From DATLFI01 sp035524895 (GTDB lineage Bacteria; Acidobacteriota; Thermoanaerobaculia; Multivoradales; Multivoraceae), in the NCBI GenBank assembly GCA_035524895.1, contig DATLFI010000058.1:1-39168 (forward strand): 39,168 nucleotides of DNA, in the 5' to 3' direction. The notes under the pieces were generated by a model. It saw nothing but the letters and a program-made list of their open reading frames with translations, was not told where the DNA came from and ran no database searches. Shown here piece after piece: positions 1 through 8,205 of this stretch (position 1 is the first letter of the stretch; each line of letters starts with the position of its first letter). The translations under genes and the position numbers were made by a program.

Positions 1-455
1 AGGATGAAGGCGAGGACCCGCATGGTGCCGCCGCACTCCTGACAGAGCAGAGGGTCGACCTCGTAGACCCGGCGGATAAGCCGTGCCCAGAGTCGACGGA
101 GGCGGCGGCGTTCCGCTGCGTCAGGTCCGGCATCGGGGGGCGAAGGGGTAGCGAGCCCTCGCTCGGGCTCGCCCGTGGAAGCGTTGCGCTGTGCTCTAGC
201 GACATTTGAGTAGCGCCCATACTACCGCACTTGGTGAAGGCGGGGCTCCGGGACGTGCTGGAGGAGCCGAGCTAGGAATTCCGCTGGCTCGAAGGTCTCC
301 ACCTGCCCTCCGAGTCGGCTGCCGCCCTTCTGACTATAGACGACTTGCTCGGCGCCGGTTTCGAAGCTCAGTCGCTCCACCGCCACAGGCGAACGCAAGA
401 GGTACCGGCCGAGCCGTTCGATGCCAGCTCGATCGCCCGCCACTACAGTGACGGC
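1..455 (-). mobile_element. IS91-type transposase relic with an internal stop
   Basis: The minus strand encodes the C-terminal half of an IS91/IS801-type Y2 transposase. From about 452 it reads a segment with GIERLGRYLLRSPVAVERL, then an EFLARLLQHVPEPRLH stretch, a TAG stop at 222-224 where the family normally has tyrosine (the YYGRYSN-like motif), and in the same frame RRVYEVDPLLCQECGG, the usual C-terminal segment with a CxxC pair. The relic runs off the left edge of the window, and its N-terminal part is missing at the junction near 455-505, where a citrate synthase relic begins on the opposite strand. Family recognition is by motif memory; the in-frame stop and missing N-terminus are seen directly. 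It is almost certainly inactive. Confidence 0.8.
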
Positions 456-505
456 GTTGTCGTCCGGGCCGGGGGCTGAGCAGACCCCGGCTGGAGGCGT
501 GCTCC

Positions 506-812
506 GCACACCATCCGTTACACGGCGGCGCCAACCAGGAGGTCATGAAGATGCTGCTCGAGTTCGACCAGTCGGGCAAGGATCCCGAGGCCTATGTTCG
601 AGACAGGCTGGCGAAGAAGGAGCGGGTGATGGGCTTCGGCCACCGCGTTTACAAGACGCTGGACCCCCGAGCCGCAATCCTCCAGGATACGGTCGAGGAT
701 CTTAGCGAACAAGCCGGCCAGCGGAATGGTATCAATTCGGCGCGACATCCGCCCCCGCGCCGAATACGTCGGGCCGCGCGACAAGTCCGTACAGCCGATT
801 GCCGGACGGTAG
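506..812 (+). pseudogene. gltA: Citrate synthase relic with internal deletion
   Basis: Two pieces of citrate synthase lie close together in different frames. From 506 the frame reads HHPLHGGANQEVMKMLLEF and then KKERVMGFGHRVYKTLDPRA, the active-site region (substrate histidines and the GFGHRVYKT.DPR motif) of the TCA-cycle enzyme. This frame loses similarity near 710. From 726 another frame reads IRPRAEYVGPRDKSVQPIAGR and stops at 812, which matches the usual extreme C-terminus. Roughly 80 codons that normally separate these pieces are absent, and the whole N-terminal domain is missing upstream, where the transposase relic starts. So this is a decayed copy, and the organism must have a functional gene elsewhere. 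A misassembly could produce the same picture. Confidence 0.8.
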
Positions 813-931
813 CTTCGGGATCTGGTGCCGTTGGATCCGATGCCGGTTCCGGTCGGCGCCGATACAGGCATCGTTGCGGCGCTGCGCCTGCCGAATGGAG
901 ATGAGTGGATAGCGCTTCGCTTCGCCGCCGC

Positions 932-1665
932 TCAGTCACAACGGTGTAGGACTTTCGGATGCGCGAGGTACTGCGCTTTTCCGATTTCCGCGGATCGTGC
1001 ACGGACGAGGTCTACCGGCCGCGGTTCCGTCGCAGCGATTCCAAATTCACTCTCGTGGACCACGGCGAACCGGTCGTCGGACTGTTTCACGACGCGCTCC
1101 ACGCGGACGGTCCAGCCGCTTTGATCAATATAGAGAAGCTCCCAGACGTCATAGCCGTCGCCGCCGGCCGCAGGCAGAATCCCCTGAGCACCGGTTCGCC
1201 GCCATCGTAGACGATGAGCTCTCGTACTCCAGTGACGTCAATGGTATAGACCCGACCTCCGTCCTGATCACACCACGTGCCATCGATCCAAGCGAATTCG
1301 TGGTCACCGACCGGAGAGGCGGGGGATCTTGATGGACCGGCGGTGCATCGTCGGTAACTCGGAGCCTTCTTCAAGTATCGTGCGACGTCAAATGTGGCCG
1401 ACTGCCTCCGGACTTCGTCATCCAATTCGGCCTCCTCGATGTCCACCTCCCGAGGCCAGGCCGGTCTCGACGAGACGACCTTCTTGAAGCCCGGTCCGTC
1501 ATGGTACAGAATTGTGAATGCGTCTGGGCCGTCTCGTCGCATCCGTGTCAAGCCGAACCACCAGCACTCGTGGGCAATACCGTCAATGGATCGGCAGGCG
1601 CTCCCGTACACGCGCCAGAGGTCCAAGATTTGGTCGTCGACGTTCACGACCCGGCGCGCGGTCAC
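932..1665 (-). pseudogene. Hypothetical protein gene, frameshifted
   Basis: I do not recognise the family. A minus-strand frame from the ATG at 1665 reads a protein-like sequence (for example HECWWFGLTRMRRDGPDAF and FAWIDGTWCDQDGGRVYTID) down to about 1180, then degenerates before its stop at 1087. From about 1175 a different minus frame continues plausibly with GYDVWELLYIDQSGWTVRVE and FAVVHESEFGIAA, ending at the TGA at 932-934. The simplest reading is one protein of about 240 residues with a single indel between about 1165 and 1190, near a CCCC run at 1182-1185; a sequencing or assembly error is equally possible. Its 5' end overlaps the 3' end of the upstream DUF5694 gene, so the start is uncertain. 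Confidence 0.4.
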
Positions 1666-2554
1666 TCGCCCCGCATCCCTGCCGCAGGACCTCGCGTACC
1701 TCGACCAGATCTAGCTCCGGCGAGGCCTCCACCGCGTGGCGCAAGATCGGCAGGTGCCCGGCGCCGATGATCAGCAGAAGCCGCTCGTCGGGCGCCCTGA
1801 CGAGCCGTTGGAGGTTGGCGAAGATCCGCAGGTTTCGCGCCCACCATCCGATCTTGGCGTCGACGCCAGGGTAGTCCTCGCCGCGGCCGGCCTTGAAGCT
1901 GCCGACCAGGTAGCGCCCGTGCCCGAGCAGCACCTCGTCCTCGGCGTTGATCGCCAGCAGATGCTCGAGCAGGCTCTGCCGGGTCTTCATTTCGTCGTGA
2001 TGGGCGTAGAGGTCGTCGTAGAAGGCGAGCCACGGCGCCTCCGAAGCGGCGAGCTCCGCCTCCTGGCCGATCGCAGCCGAGTACTCCTCAGGGTCGACGT
2101 AGGGCTCGTACCAGCGGCCTTTGGCGTCGACCGGATAGACCGCCTCGTGGCCGAGCCGGGCTGCGACCCGGAAGCCGAGCTGATAGACCTCGTTCACCGG
2201 CAGCTCCCACTCACCGGCGCGGAAGCGGCTCAGGCGCTCGTTCAGTTCCGCCGCCCGCTCCGGCATCGCCTCGACCGCGACCCTGGTGGGGCGGAAGGCC
2301 GCCAGACAGGCCACCACCTCGGCGACCTCCGCCTGCCGGCCTTCCGACAGCACGTCGACGTCGTGTTGCGGCCGGAAGTCGTCGAGCCCGGCGTCCTGAA
2401 AGTGGAACGTGCCGAGCAGCAGCACAGGGACCGGTAGCCGCGGCGGCTGCGGGCGCCCGGCGACAGCGTTGGCCGCCCCGGTTGCCAGCGCCAGCCCCAC
2501 CCAGGTCGCGGCGACGCCCAGGGACCGTATCGAGAGCCCACGCTTCCGCATCAT
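1583..2554 (-). CDS. DUF5694 family exported protein
   Basis: The product is 323 residues with a signal peptide of about 32 residues (RKR start, then a hydrophobic stretch ending AANAVA). It then shows the DUF5694 pattern: VLLLGTFHFQD near residue 46, a DVLSEGRQAEV segment, VAVEAMPER, NEVYQLGFR, and IIGAGHLPILRH near the C-terminus. The family resembles TraB-like proteins; its biochemical role is not established. I chose the start at 2554 because the two adjacent ATG codons there follow a GGAAGGGGG ribosome-binding site; the frame is open further upstream but without protein-like sequence. About 35 residues after VEVREVL look unlike the family, so the 3' end may have been altered by a frameshift or fusion. 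It overlaps the frameshifted gene downstream. Confidence 0.75.
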   Translation of the reverse strand: MMRKRGLSIRSLGVAATWVGLALATGAANAVAGRPQPPRLPVPVLLLGTFHFQDAGLDDFRPQHDVDVLSEGRQAEVAEVVACLAAFRPTRVAVEAMPERAAELNERLSRFRAGEWELPVNEVYQLGFRVAARLGHEAVYPVDAKGRWYEPYVDPEEYSAAIGQEAELAASEAPWLAFYDDLYAHHDEMKTRQSLLEHLLAINAEDEVLLGHGRYLVGSFKAGRGEDYPGVDAKIGWWARNLRIFANLQRLVRAPDERLLLIIGAGHLPILRHAVEASPELDLVEVREVLRQGCGASDRAPGRERRRPNLGPLARVRERLPIH

Positions 2555-2688
2555 CACCCCCTTCCGCCGCATCGGCACCATGGCAGGCACACGAGCATCA
2601 GCGGGACTGCTACCTGGCGAGCCCCGATCCCTCATGCCCTGGTCTGTTCCTGCCGACCGGCATCCGGTTCCTTGCCGGCGCGCGCCAC

Positions 2689-2784
2689 GAGGCACTTGCC
2701 GGCGCGGACGTAGAACGGCACGCCCTCCCACCGCGAGGAGTCGACCAACAGCCGCAGCGCCGCGCGCTCGGGTGCCCCTAGGGT
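2689..2784 (-). pseudogene. zwf: Glucose-6-phosphate dehydrogenase fragment
   Basis: A stretch of about 32 codons on the minus strand reads RAALRLLVDSSRWEGVPFYV followed by RAGKCL. This matches the conserved (I/V)D..RW.GVPFY.R.GK.L segment of the C-terminal domain of glucose-6-phosphate dehydrogenase, the first enzyme of the oxidative pentose phosphate pathway. No other part of the enzyme is present on either side: the DUF5694 gene begins at 2554 on the same strand and an exported protein begins at 2828 on the other. It is therefore a tiny relic in an intergenic space, not a gene. Identification is by motif recognition only. Confidence 0.6.
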
Positions 2785-2827
2785 GCCGGCTTGGCTCGGC
2801 GCGGCCGCGGTACGATCTGGAGTTGCC

Positions 2828-3883
2828 ATGACCCCGACTCGTCTCGCCTGCGTTTTCGCATCCGCTCTCCTCACTGTCACGGCCCTCTCGCCGGCCGCTG
2901 CGGGGACCCCCGCGGTCGACGAGTCTCCGCCGCGGATCTTCCGATTCACCACCGACGGGTTCTGGCTGAACCTGCACCACTTCCTCTATGTCCTGGGGCG
3001 GGTCGAGGCCCGGATGCCGGATGTCGAGAGACGGGCGGTGGCGCAAGCCCCGGGGGACGAGAAGCGAGGGATGGAGGAGCTCTCGCTCGAAGAGCAGGCA
3101 CTCTGGCGGGAAGCGGTCGCGATCTATGCGGAGGGCCCGAGCCAGCTCGACATGGTGTTCGACGAGAAGCTGTTCGAGGCGACGCATCGCCTCAAGGGCG
3201 CCGAGAGCCTCGAAGAGCTCGAGATCGACTCGAGGTGGAAGGACGCGCTCGAGAAGGCCGAGCCGCTCTATCGTCGGGCCTGGTGGCCGGAGCACCGGGC
3301 AGCCAATGCGGCCTGGGTCGAGGCAACCGAGCCGCTCCTGGACGAGCACGGCGAGGCGGTGCTCGACTTCCTGCTCCGGGCCTACGGGCAGACCTGGCCG
3401 GAGGAGGGGTACCCGGTGCAGCTATCCGGCTACGCGAACTGGGCCGGGGCGTACTCGACGGAAGGTCATCTCCTGGTGATCTCGAGCCTCGACGACGCGA
3501 TGCGAGCGACCCTCGCCGGGCTGGAGATCGTTTTCCACGAGGCCGCCCATCAGTTCGACAGTGCGGTCTTCGACGAGCTCGTCGCCGCGGCCCGGGCGGA
3601 AGGGATTCGCTTCGGCCGTGGGCTCGGTCACGCCCTCCTCTTCTATACCGTGGGCGAGGCCGTCCGGAATGCGGCCTCCGAGCACGTACCGTACGCTCAC
3701 GCATACGGGGTGTGGAGCCGGGGGATGGGACAGTTCCTGCCTGCTCTCGAGGCGGGATGGCAGCCGTACCTGGCGAGCGAGGCGCTCGGTGACGGGACCG
3801 CGAGGAGAGCTGCCTTACGCGCCCTCATGCGAGCCCTCGGCGAGACCCGCCAGCCGACACCTCCTCCGTCTACCGACCCGTGA
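2828..3883 (+). CDS. Exported putative metalloprotein with HEAAH motif
   Basis: The product is 351 residues, beginning with a signal peptide (MTPTRLACVFASALLTVTA, then SPAAAG) and so probably periplasmic or secreted. A zincin-type HExxH motif, HEAAHQ, begins at His237 in a segment LEIVFHEAAHQFDS, which suggests a zinc-dependent peptidase fold, but no third ligand is obvious and I do not recognise a named family. The N-terminal region is helical and charged, with RFTTDGFWLNLHHFLYVLGR just after the signal. The start at 2828 is preferred over in-frame codons upstream because it gives a clean signal peptide and follows a GGAG seven bases away. Nothing nearby indicates a substrate. Confidence 0.7.
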   Translation: MTPTRLACVFASALLTVTALSPAAAGTPAVDESPPRIFRFTTDGFWLNLHHFLYVLGRVEARMPDVERRAVAQAPGDEKRGMEELSLEEQALWREAVAIYAEGPSQLDMVFDEKLFEATHRLKGAESLEELEIDSRWKDALEKAEPLYRRAWWPEHRAANAAWVEATEPLLDEHGEAVLDFLLRAYGQTWPEEGYPVQLSGYANWAGAYSTEGHLLVISSLDDAMRATLAGLEIVFHEAAHQFDSAVFDELVAAARAEGIRFGRGLGHALLFYTVGEAVRNAASEHVPYAHAYGVWSRGMGQFLPALEAGWQPYLASEALGDGTARRAALRALMRALGETRQPTPPPSTDP

Positions 3884-3936
3884 TGTCGGGGGATTGAGCC
3901 GCAGCGGGCACCGCGGAAGCCTGCCACCACCATTCC

Positions 3937-3960
3937 CCTGGCACCTCTCTGCCTGCCAGG
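3937..3960 (+). terminator. Hairpin downstream of the HEAAH gene
   Basis: CCTGGCA (3937-3943) and TGCCAGG (3954-3960) form a perfect 7-bp stem with a 10-base loop, 54 bases after the stop codon at 3883. No T-run follows, so it is at best a Rho-dependent or weak terminator or an mRNA 3' end structure. Confidence 0.3.
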
Positions 3961-4112
3961 AGTCACCCCGGCCACCCAACGTCTGGTGAACCGGCGCCTG
4001 CAACCTTTCTGGCTCAGGGGCGTCTCCGAAGCTACGAGCAACGGTTTCTGCCGGGCGGGCCGCGGCCCGTACCAAGTTGCCCCGCCACCACGAAGCAGAA
4101 AGGACCGCCAAG

Positions 4113-5186
4113 ATGCGACCACTCCGACCGCTCCCATACACCACAGCCTGGGTTGTCGTGGCCCTCTGCGTTTCGGCGGCAGCCGCCGCGGCCGATGGGC
4201 AGCAGCCCGCCGCCCCGCCGACTCGGACCGAGACGATCCGCACAGAGGAGGTAAGGTTTCATCAGGGCGAGATCACGCTCGCCGGTGAGGTGCACGTTCC
4301 GTCATCGAACCTGCCGGCCCCCGCCGTGGTCCTCATTCACGGCTCGGGACCCAGCGACCGCTCCCAGGCCTGGGCCTCCGCGTTCGCACGCGGCCTCGCC
4401 GAGCGCGGGGTCGCCGTTCTCCTGCCGGACAAGCGTGGATCGGCAGCTTCGGGCGGCGACTGGAAGGAGGCGAGCTTCGAGGACCTGGCAGACGACGCGA
4501 TCGCCGGCCTCGAGGTCCTCCGGCGGATCGAGGGGGTCGACAGCGGGCGCATCGGAGCTCTCGGGTTGAGCCAGGGCGGACATATCGCGCCCCTGGCAGC
4601 GAGCCGGTCGTCCCGGATCGCCTTCGTCGTCAACGTCTCTGGCTCGGCGGTCCCGATCACCGAACAGGTGATCGACGAGGTCGAGAAGCTGGCGGAGCGC
4701 AGGGGGTTCAGTCCGGGGCAGATCGATCGGGTCAACACTCTCCATCGCGCAGCGATCCGCTACGCGCTCACCGGCGAAGGATGGGATGAGTACGAGGCCG
4801 ACCTGGCCGCCGCACTCGAGAGCGACCTGGCCGGTCACGGAGTGGTCGAGCCCTTCCCCCGAACCCGCGATCACTGGGTCTGGTCGTGGGCCCGGCTGGT
4901 GGGCGCCTACGACCCCTTGCCCTACTGGCAGGCGCTCGAGGTGCCGGGGCTGGTGATCTACGGCGGCCAGGACACGCAGATCCACGTTCTCGAGAGCGTC
5001 GAGCGGCTGCTGGCTACGCCGGCCGGTCAGACGGGCGAGCTCACGCTGGCTCTCTTCGCCCAGGCGGGCCACGGGCTAAGCCGCGGCCACGGCCACGAAT
5101 ACGGCATCCGCCCGGACGTCTTGAGCCTCATCGCCTCCTGGATCGCCGGGCTGGCCCCACCGGCGAGTGTCCACGATTCACCTTGA
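4113..5186 (+). CDS. Exported alpha/beta hydrolase
   Basis: The product is 357 residues: a signal peptide (MRPLRPLPYTTAWVVVALCV, then an alanine-rich cleavage region) followed by an alpha/beta-hydrolase domain of the dienelactone hydrolase/acyl-peptidase type. Visible landmarks are VVLIHGSGPSDRS (oxyanion-hole HGSGP), the nucleophile elbow GLSQGG with Ser153, Asp287 in IYGGQDTQIH, and His320 in AQAGHGLSRGHGH, giving a complete Ser-Asp-His triad. It probably hydrolyses an ester or peptide outside the cytoplasm; the substrate is unknown. The ATG at 4113 is chosen because it has AAAGGA just upstream and produces a proper signal peptide. It stands alone, with no close same-strand partner. Confidence 0.8.
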   Translation: MRPLRPLPYTTAWVVVALCVSAAAAAADGQQPAAPPTRTETIRTEEVRFHQGEITLAGEVHVPSSNLPAPAVVLIHGSGPSDRSQAWASAFARGLAERGVAVLLPDKRGSAASGGDWKEASFEDLADDAIAGLEVLRRIEGVDSGRIGALGLSQGGHIAPLAASRSSRIAFVVNVSGSAVPITEQVIDEVEKLAERRGFSPGQIDRVNTLHRAAIRYALTGEGWDEYEADLAAALESDLAGHGVVEPFPRTRDHWVWSWARLVGAYDPLPYWQALEVPGLVIYGGQDTQIHVLESVERLLATPAGQTGELTLALFAQAGHGLSRGHGHEYGIRPDVLSLIASWIAGLAPPASVHDSP

Positions 5187-5236
5187 ACGGACACCACGCC
5201 CCTCGGGAGCCGACGCGACGCGACGAGGTGCCGCGA

Positions 5237-5332
5237 CGACGTGCCGAAGACTTCGCGGAGGATGTCCTCGTACGAGCTGTCCTCGGGCAGCTCATCGACG
5301 ATCTGGAGGGCGCGCTGCTTCGCGGTGGCAAG
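5237..5332 (-). pseudogene. Antitoxin-like fragment
   Basis: The minus strand reads KQRALQIVDELPEDSSYEDI followed by LREVF. This resembles the start of small antitoxin-like proteins that begin with an ALxxVxxLPEDASxEDIxxxLY segment and are usually paired with RelE/ParE-type toxins. No start codon precedes it, no toxin follows, and the frame runs on into the neighbouring sequence. I take it to be an orphan remnant; similarity over about 25 residues is weak support. Confidence 0.3.
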
Positions 5333-5348
5333 CCGCCCGCGGCTCGGG

Positions 5349-7661
5349 CTAGGGCCCGCCTACCACGCGGGGCCAGGCGAGAGCGGCGAGGAGTAGGGCC
5401 AGGAGCAGCGCCCCCCAGGCCGAGAGTGTCGGGATCTCGAGCACGGACGTCGCCGCGACCACCACCGCGATCACCGTCGGGTCCTCCGGGCCGGGCTCGG
5501 CCGGGTCGTCAGTCAGCACGTCGTCGAGGCCGTCGGCGGCGACCAGGCCCTGGTTGACGATCTCGGTGACGCTCGACAGCAGCGCCGGGTCGATCACCAC
5601 CTCGAAGGTGATCGTCGCCGAGCCACCGGCGGCCAGCGTGCCGATGTCGACCTCGACACTGGCGTCGCCGGCGGTGTTGCCGGTCACCACGGTGCCGGCG
5701 CTGGTCGTCACCGAACCCACCACGAGATCGCTGTTGGGGTCCGGCGTGTCGGTGAAGACGACGCCCTCGGCGGGCGCGTCGCCGACGTTCTCGACGACGA
5801 CGGTGTAGAGGAGCGTGTCGCCCGGCGAGGTCGGGCCGGCGGTGGTGCAGCGGAAGCGCGCCGCCTGCGCGCCGCCGACCGCGCCGGCGGGCACCGGGAA
5901 GGAGAGCGCGTTGACGCCCGCCGCCAGCGCGACGCCGCCGGGGAAGAGGGTCTCGCCGGGGTCGTTCCAGTCACCGTCGCCGGTGAAATCGATCCAGGCC
6001 GACAGCGTGCACGGCGCGCTGGCCACCACCTCGACGTCGGCGGTCTGTCCGGCGACCAGGGGGCTGGTGAAGGTGACGCCGTCCTCGTCGTCGCCGGGGA
6101 CGGCGCAGGTGCCGAAGGTCACCGACCCGGTTGCCGCGTCGTCGCCGGTCGCGGTGGCGTTCGGTTGCCCGTCGAGCTCGGCGTCGACGCAGGAGCCCAG
6201 GTAGACGTCGGAGCCCAGAACGTGCCGCGCGCCGTTGTTGGCGAAGAGGGTGGGGAAGGTGGGGTCCGGCGCGTCGCCGAAGTCGAGGACCTGGTCCTGG
6301 CCGAAGTAGTGGCTGGGGTCGGAATCGGTGACCGGCCCGCTCGGGTGGGTAGCGGTGACGGTGCCGACGTTGGCGTACTGGCCGGCCTGGGCGGTGCCGG
6401 CTGCGGTGCAGGTCATCGAGTCTTCGGCGAAGAGCGTGGTCCCCGGGCAGGTGACGATCACCCCCTGGTCGTCCTCGACCGCCACGTCGGTCATCGTCTC
6501 GTCGCTGAAGTTGGTGACCAGGTACTCCCAGGCGACGGGGTCGCCCACCGCCAGTACCGGTCCCGGCGGGCTGTCGGCGTCCTCGCCGTTGGTCGACTTC
6601 TCGATGCGGATCAGCGTGCCGAAGTAGTGGCTGGGGTCGCTCGCCGAGACCGTGCCGCCGGGCGCGGGGAGCTGGGCCTTGGCGGTGCCGACGTTGGCGT
6701 ACTGGCCGCCCTCCGCGGTGTCGCTGGCGGTGCAGACGACCGACTCGCCGGCGGCCAGAGTGGTCTGCAGGCAGCTCACCGTCACGCCCTGGTCGTCGGT
6801 GACCACGAGGCCGGTCACCGTCTCCGGGCCGGGGTTCGTCACCTCGTAGGTCCAGGTCACCGTGCTGCCGGCCTCGACCACCGGTCCCGGGGGCGTGTCG
6901 GCGTCGAACCCGTTGGTGCGTTTTTCGAGCAGCAGGCTCTGGCCGAAGTAGTGGCTCGGGTCGGAGGCGGCGACCGGAGTCTCGTCGGGCAGTAGCCCCT
7001 CCACGGCGCCGACGTTGGCGTACTGCCCCGGCTCGACGGTGCCGCTGGCGGTGCAGGTCATCGATGCGCCGGGGGAAAGATCGGTGCCGGGGCAGCTGAC
7101 GACGACGCCCTGGTCGTCGGTAACCGCGATGTCGCTGACCGCCTCGCTGCCGACGTTCGTCACCTCGTAGGTCCAGTCGACCGGGTCGCCCACCGCCAGC
7201 ACCGGTCCCGGCGGCGTGTCGGCGTCGATGCCCTCGGTGGACTTCTCGAGGGTCAGCGCCGGCTGCGCCTGCCCGAAGTAGTGGCTGGGGTCGGAGGCCT
7301 CGACCGGCGTGCCGTCCGGCTGCTCGGCGGTGACGGTGCCGACGTTGGCGTACTGGCCCGCGACCACCGTGCCGTTGCCGGTGCAGGTCATCGACTCGCC
7401 GGGACCGAGCGCGGCGGCCGGGCAGGTCACCGTCACCCCCTGGTCGTCGGTGACCACGATGCTCACCAGGTCACGGCCGGTGGCGTTGGTCACCTCGTAG
7501 GTCCAGGTCACCGGGTCGCCCACCAGCAGCGCCGGGCCGGGCGGGGTGTCGGCGTCCTGGCCGTTGGTGCGCTTCTCGATCAGCACCTCTTGCGCCGCGG
7601 CGGGCAGGCCGACGAGAAGGAGAGCGGCGGTCAGGAGGATGGCCTGGCGGCGGTCGGGCAT
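5349..7661 (-). CDS. IPTL-CTERM surface protein with four DUF11-like repeats
   Basis: The product is 770 residues. A signal peptide (MPDRRQAILLTAALLLVG, then LPAAAQ) is followed by four tandem repeats of about 105 residues, each running from EK(R/S)T(N/E)G.DADTPPGP through TYEVTN and TDDQGV to ASDPSHYFG, a DUF11-like adhesin or surface-layer domain. Next comes a GEVED-type region (LDFGDAPDPTFPTLFANNGA, DEDGVTF, WIDFTGDGDW), another DUF11-like domain with YTVVVENVGDAPAEG, and a C-terminal IPTLSAWGALLLALLLAALA. That last motif is the IPTL-CTERM sorting signal, with a transmembrane helix and a basic tail. So it is exported and probably anchored or processed at the outer surface. The ATG at 7661 follows GGGAG and gives the signal peptide; upstream in-frame sequence belongs to a fusA relic. 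Confidence 0.85.
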   Translation of the reverse strand: MPDRRQAILLTAALLLVGLPAAAQEVLIEKRTNGQDADTPPGPALLVGDPVTWTYEVTNATGRDLVSIVVTDDQGVTVTCPAAALGPGESMTCTGNGTVVAGQYANVGTVTAEQPDGTPVEASDPSHYFGQAQPALTLEKSTEGIDADTPPGPVLAVGDPVDWTYEVTNVGSEAVSDIAVTDDQGVVVSCPGTDLSPGASMTCTASGTVEPGQYANVGAVEGLLPDETPVAASDPSHYFGQSLLLEKRTNGFDADTPPGPVVEAGSTVTWTYEVTNPGPETVTGLVVTDDQGVTVSCLQTTLAAGESVVCTASDTAEGGQYANVGTAKAQLPAPGGTVSASDPSHYFGTLIRIEKSTNGEDADSPPGPVLAVGDPVAWEYLVTNFSDETMTDVAVEDDQGVIVTCPGTTLFAEDSMTCTAAGTAQAGQYANVGTVTATHPSGPVTDSDPSHYFGQDQVLDFGDAPDPTFPTLFANNGARHVLGSDVYLGSCVDAELDGQPNATATGDDAATGSVTFGTCAVPGDDEDGVTFTSPLVAGQTADVEVVASAPCTLSAWIDFTGDGDWNDPGETLFPGGVALAAGVNALSFPVPAGAVGGAQAARFRCTTAGPTSPGDTLLYTVVVENVGDAPAEGVVFTDTPDPNSDLVVGSVTTSAGTVVTGNTAGDASVEVDIGTLAAGGSATITFEVVIDPALLSSVTEIVNQGLVAADGLDDVLTDDPAEPGPEDPTVIAVVVAATSVLEIPTLSAWGALLLALLLAALAWPRVVGGP
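6301..7583 (-). repeat. Four tandem ~105-codon repeats inside the IPTL-CTERM gene
   Basis: Each unit of about 310-325 bases begins at an EKxTNG/EG codon block and ends at SDPSHYFG. The DNA is strongly conserved at the unit ends (the antisense of SDPSHYFG recurs near 6301, 6621, 6940 and 7275), and the YANVG segment is retained in all four. Such repeats can vary in number by recombination and are easily collapsed in assemblies, so the copy number of four is provisional. Confidence 0.75.
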
Positions 7662-7694
7662 GGTGGATCTCCCTTCTGTCGGCTTCGACTGCGG

Positions 7695-7856
7695 CCGGCC
7701 ACGGCGCTGCGACAGGTCGGCGATGACGTCCCCGGTCGCGTCTTCGCCGGCGATGACCTCGACGGTCATCATCGGCTCGAGGATCGTCGCACCGCCCAGG
7801 TTGCGCACCGTGACCCCTTCCACCGGCAGCTGGCCCAGCCCGGCGAGCAGGATCAT
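7695..7856 (-). pseudogene. fusA: Elongation factor G relic
   Basis: Directly upstream of, and in frame with, the IPTL-CTERM gene the minus strand reads ILLAGLGQLPVE, similar to the domain III segment (I)L(S/A)GMGELHLE of EF-G. After about eight codons it reads ILEPMMTVEVIAGEDATGDV followed by IADLSQRRGR, the hallmark start of domain V (LEP.M.VEV....GDVI.DL..RRG). Everything normally between these segments (domain IV) is missing, as is the GTPase domain. It is a collapsed remnant of a translocase gene, not a functional one. The domain V match is convincing; the domain III piece is less certain. Confidence 0.6.
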
Positions 7857-7868
7857 GTGCGAGAAATG

Positions 7869-7995
7869 CTATACTAGGCCGTCGAGCTCATCTTCGCCGA
7901 GGCTCTTGTGATCCACAAGGAGGGTGCGGATCCCCGCCTGCGCCAAGCGCTCGAGCCCGGCCGGGTTGCCCAGACGAGGCAGTTGGCCGGGGATC
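7869..7995 (-). pseudogene. Possible PurN-like fragment
   Basis: A minus-strand frame ending at the TAG at 7869-7871 reads NPAGLERLAQAGIRTLLVDH followed by KSLGEDELDGLV. It resembles the GLERA..AGI.T.V.DH..F..RE.FD segment of phosphoribosylglycinamide formyltransferase. No start codon or remaining domain is present. Listed as a weak candidate because it lies in a run of other collapsed relics. Confidence 0.25.
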
Positions 7996-8203
7996 ACCGC
8001 GATCGCTCACCCACCGGCGTGGAGCGGAGCGCGGCCGCGCGATCCGGCTTCAGGTCCTCCCAGCGCAGTTCGACGAACACACCGTGGGCGTAGGGAGGAT
8101 CGTCGTCGTTGGTCGCCTGCGCAAGATCGAACCAGAGATCCCATGCCGCCGCGAGCTCCTCCGCATCCAGGTCGGTGAGATTCAGATCGTCCTCGGAGAG
8201 CAT
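7994..8203 (-). CDS. Small acidic protein paired with a nucleotidyltransferase
   Basis: The product is 69 residues and rich in Asp/Glu, with MLSEDDLNLTDLDAEELAAA followed by WDLWFDLAQATNDDDPPYAHGVF. The WDLWFDLAQ.TND.DPPY.HGVF pattern is one I associate with short conserved bacterial proteins of unknown function. It lies immediately after the nucleotidyltransferase-like gene on the same strand: the upstream stop at 8206-8208 overlaps a GTG at 8209 (GTGA), which is an alternative start three codons earlier, so translation is probably coupled. The arrangement resembles a toxin-antitoxin or accessory-factor pair, but neither role is demonstrated from sequence. Confidence 0.6.
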   Translation of the reverse strand: MLSEDDLNLTDLDAEELAAAWDLWFDLAQATNDDDPPYAHGVFVELRWEDLKPDRAAALRSTPVGERSR

Positions 8204-8205
8204 CT

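Noticed and set aside
6165..6995. A 276-codon plus-strand frame inside the IPTL-CTERM gene
   Set aside because: It is the reverse reading of the DUF11-like repeats, so it looks repetitive, but the minus strand carries the signal peptide, domains and sorting motif.
6301..7583. Possible CRISPR-like repeat array
   Set aside because: The repeats are 310-325 bases and coding, without the short-repeat/spacer structure.
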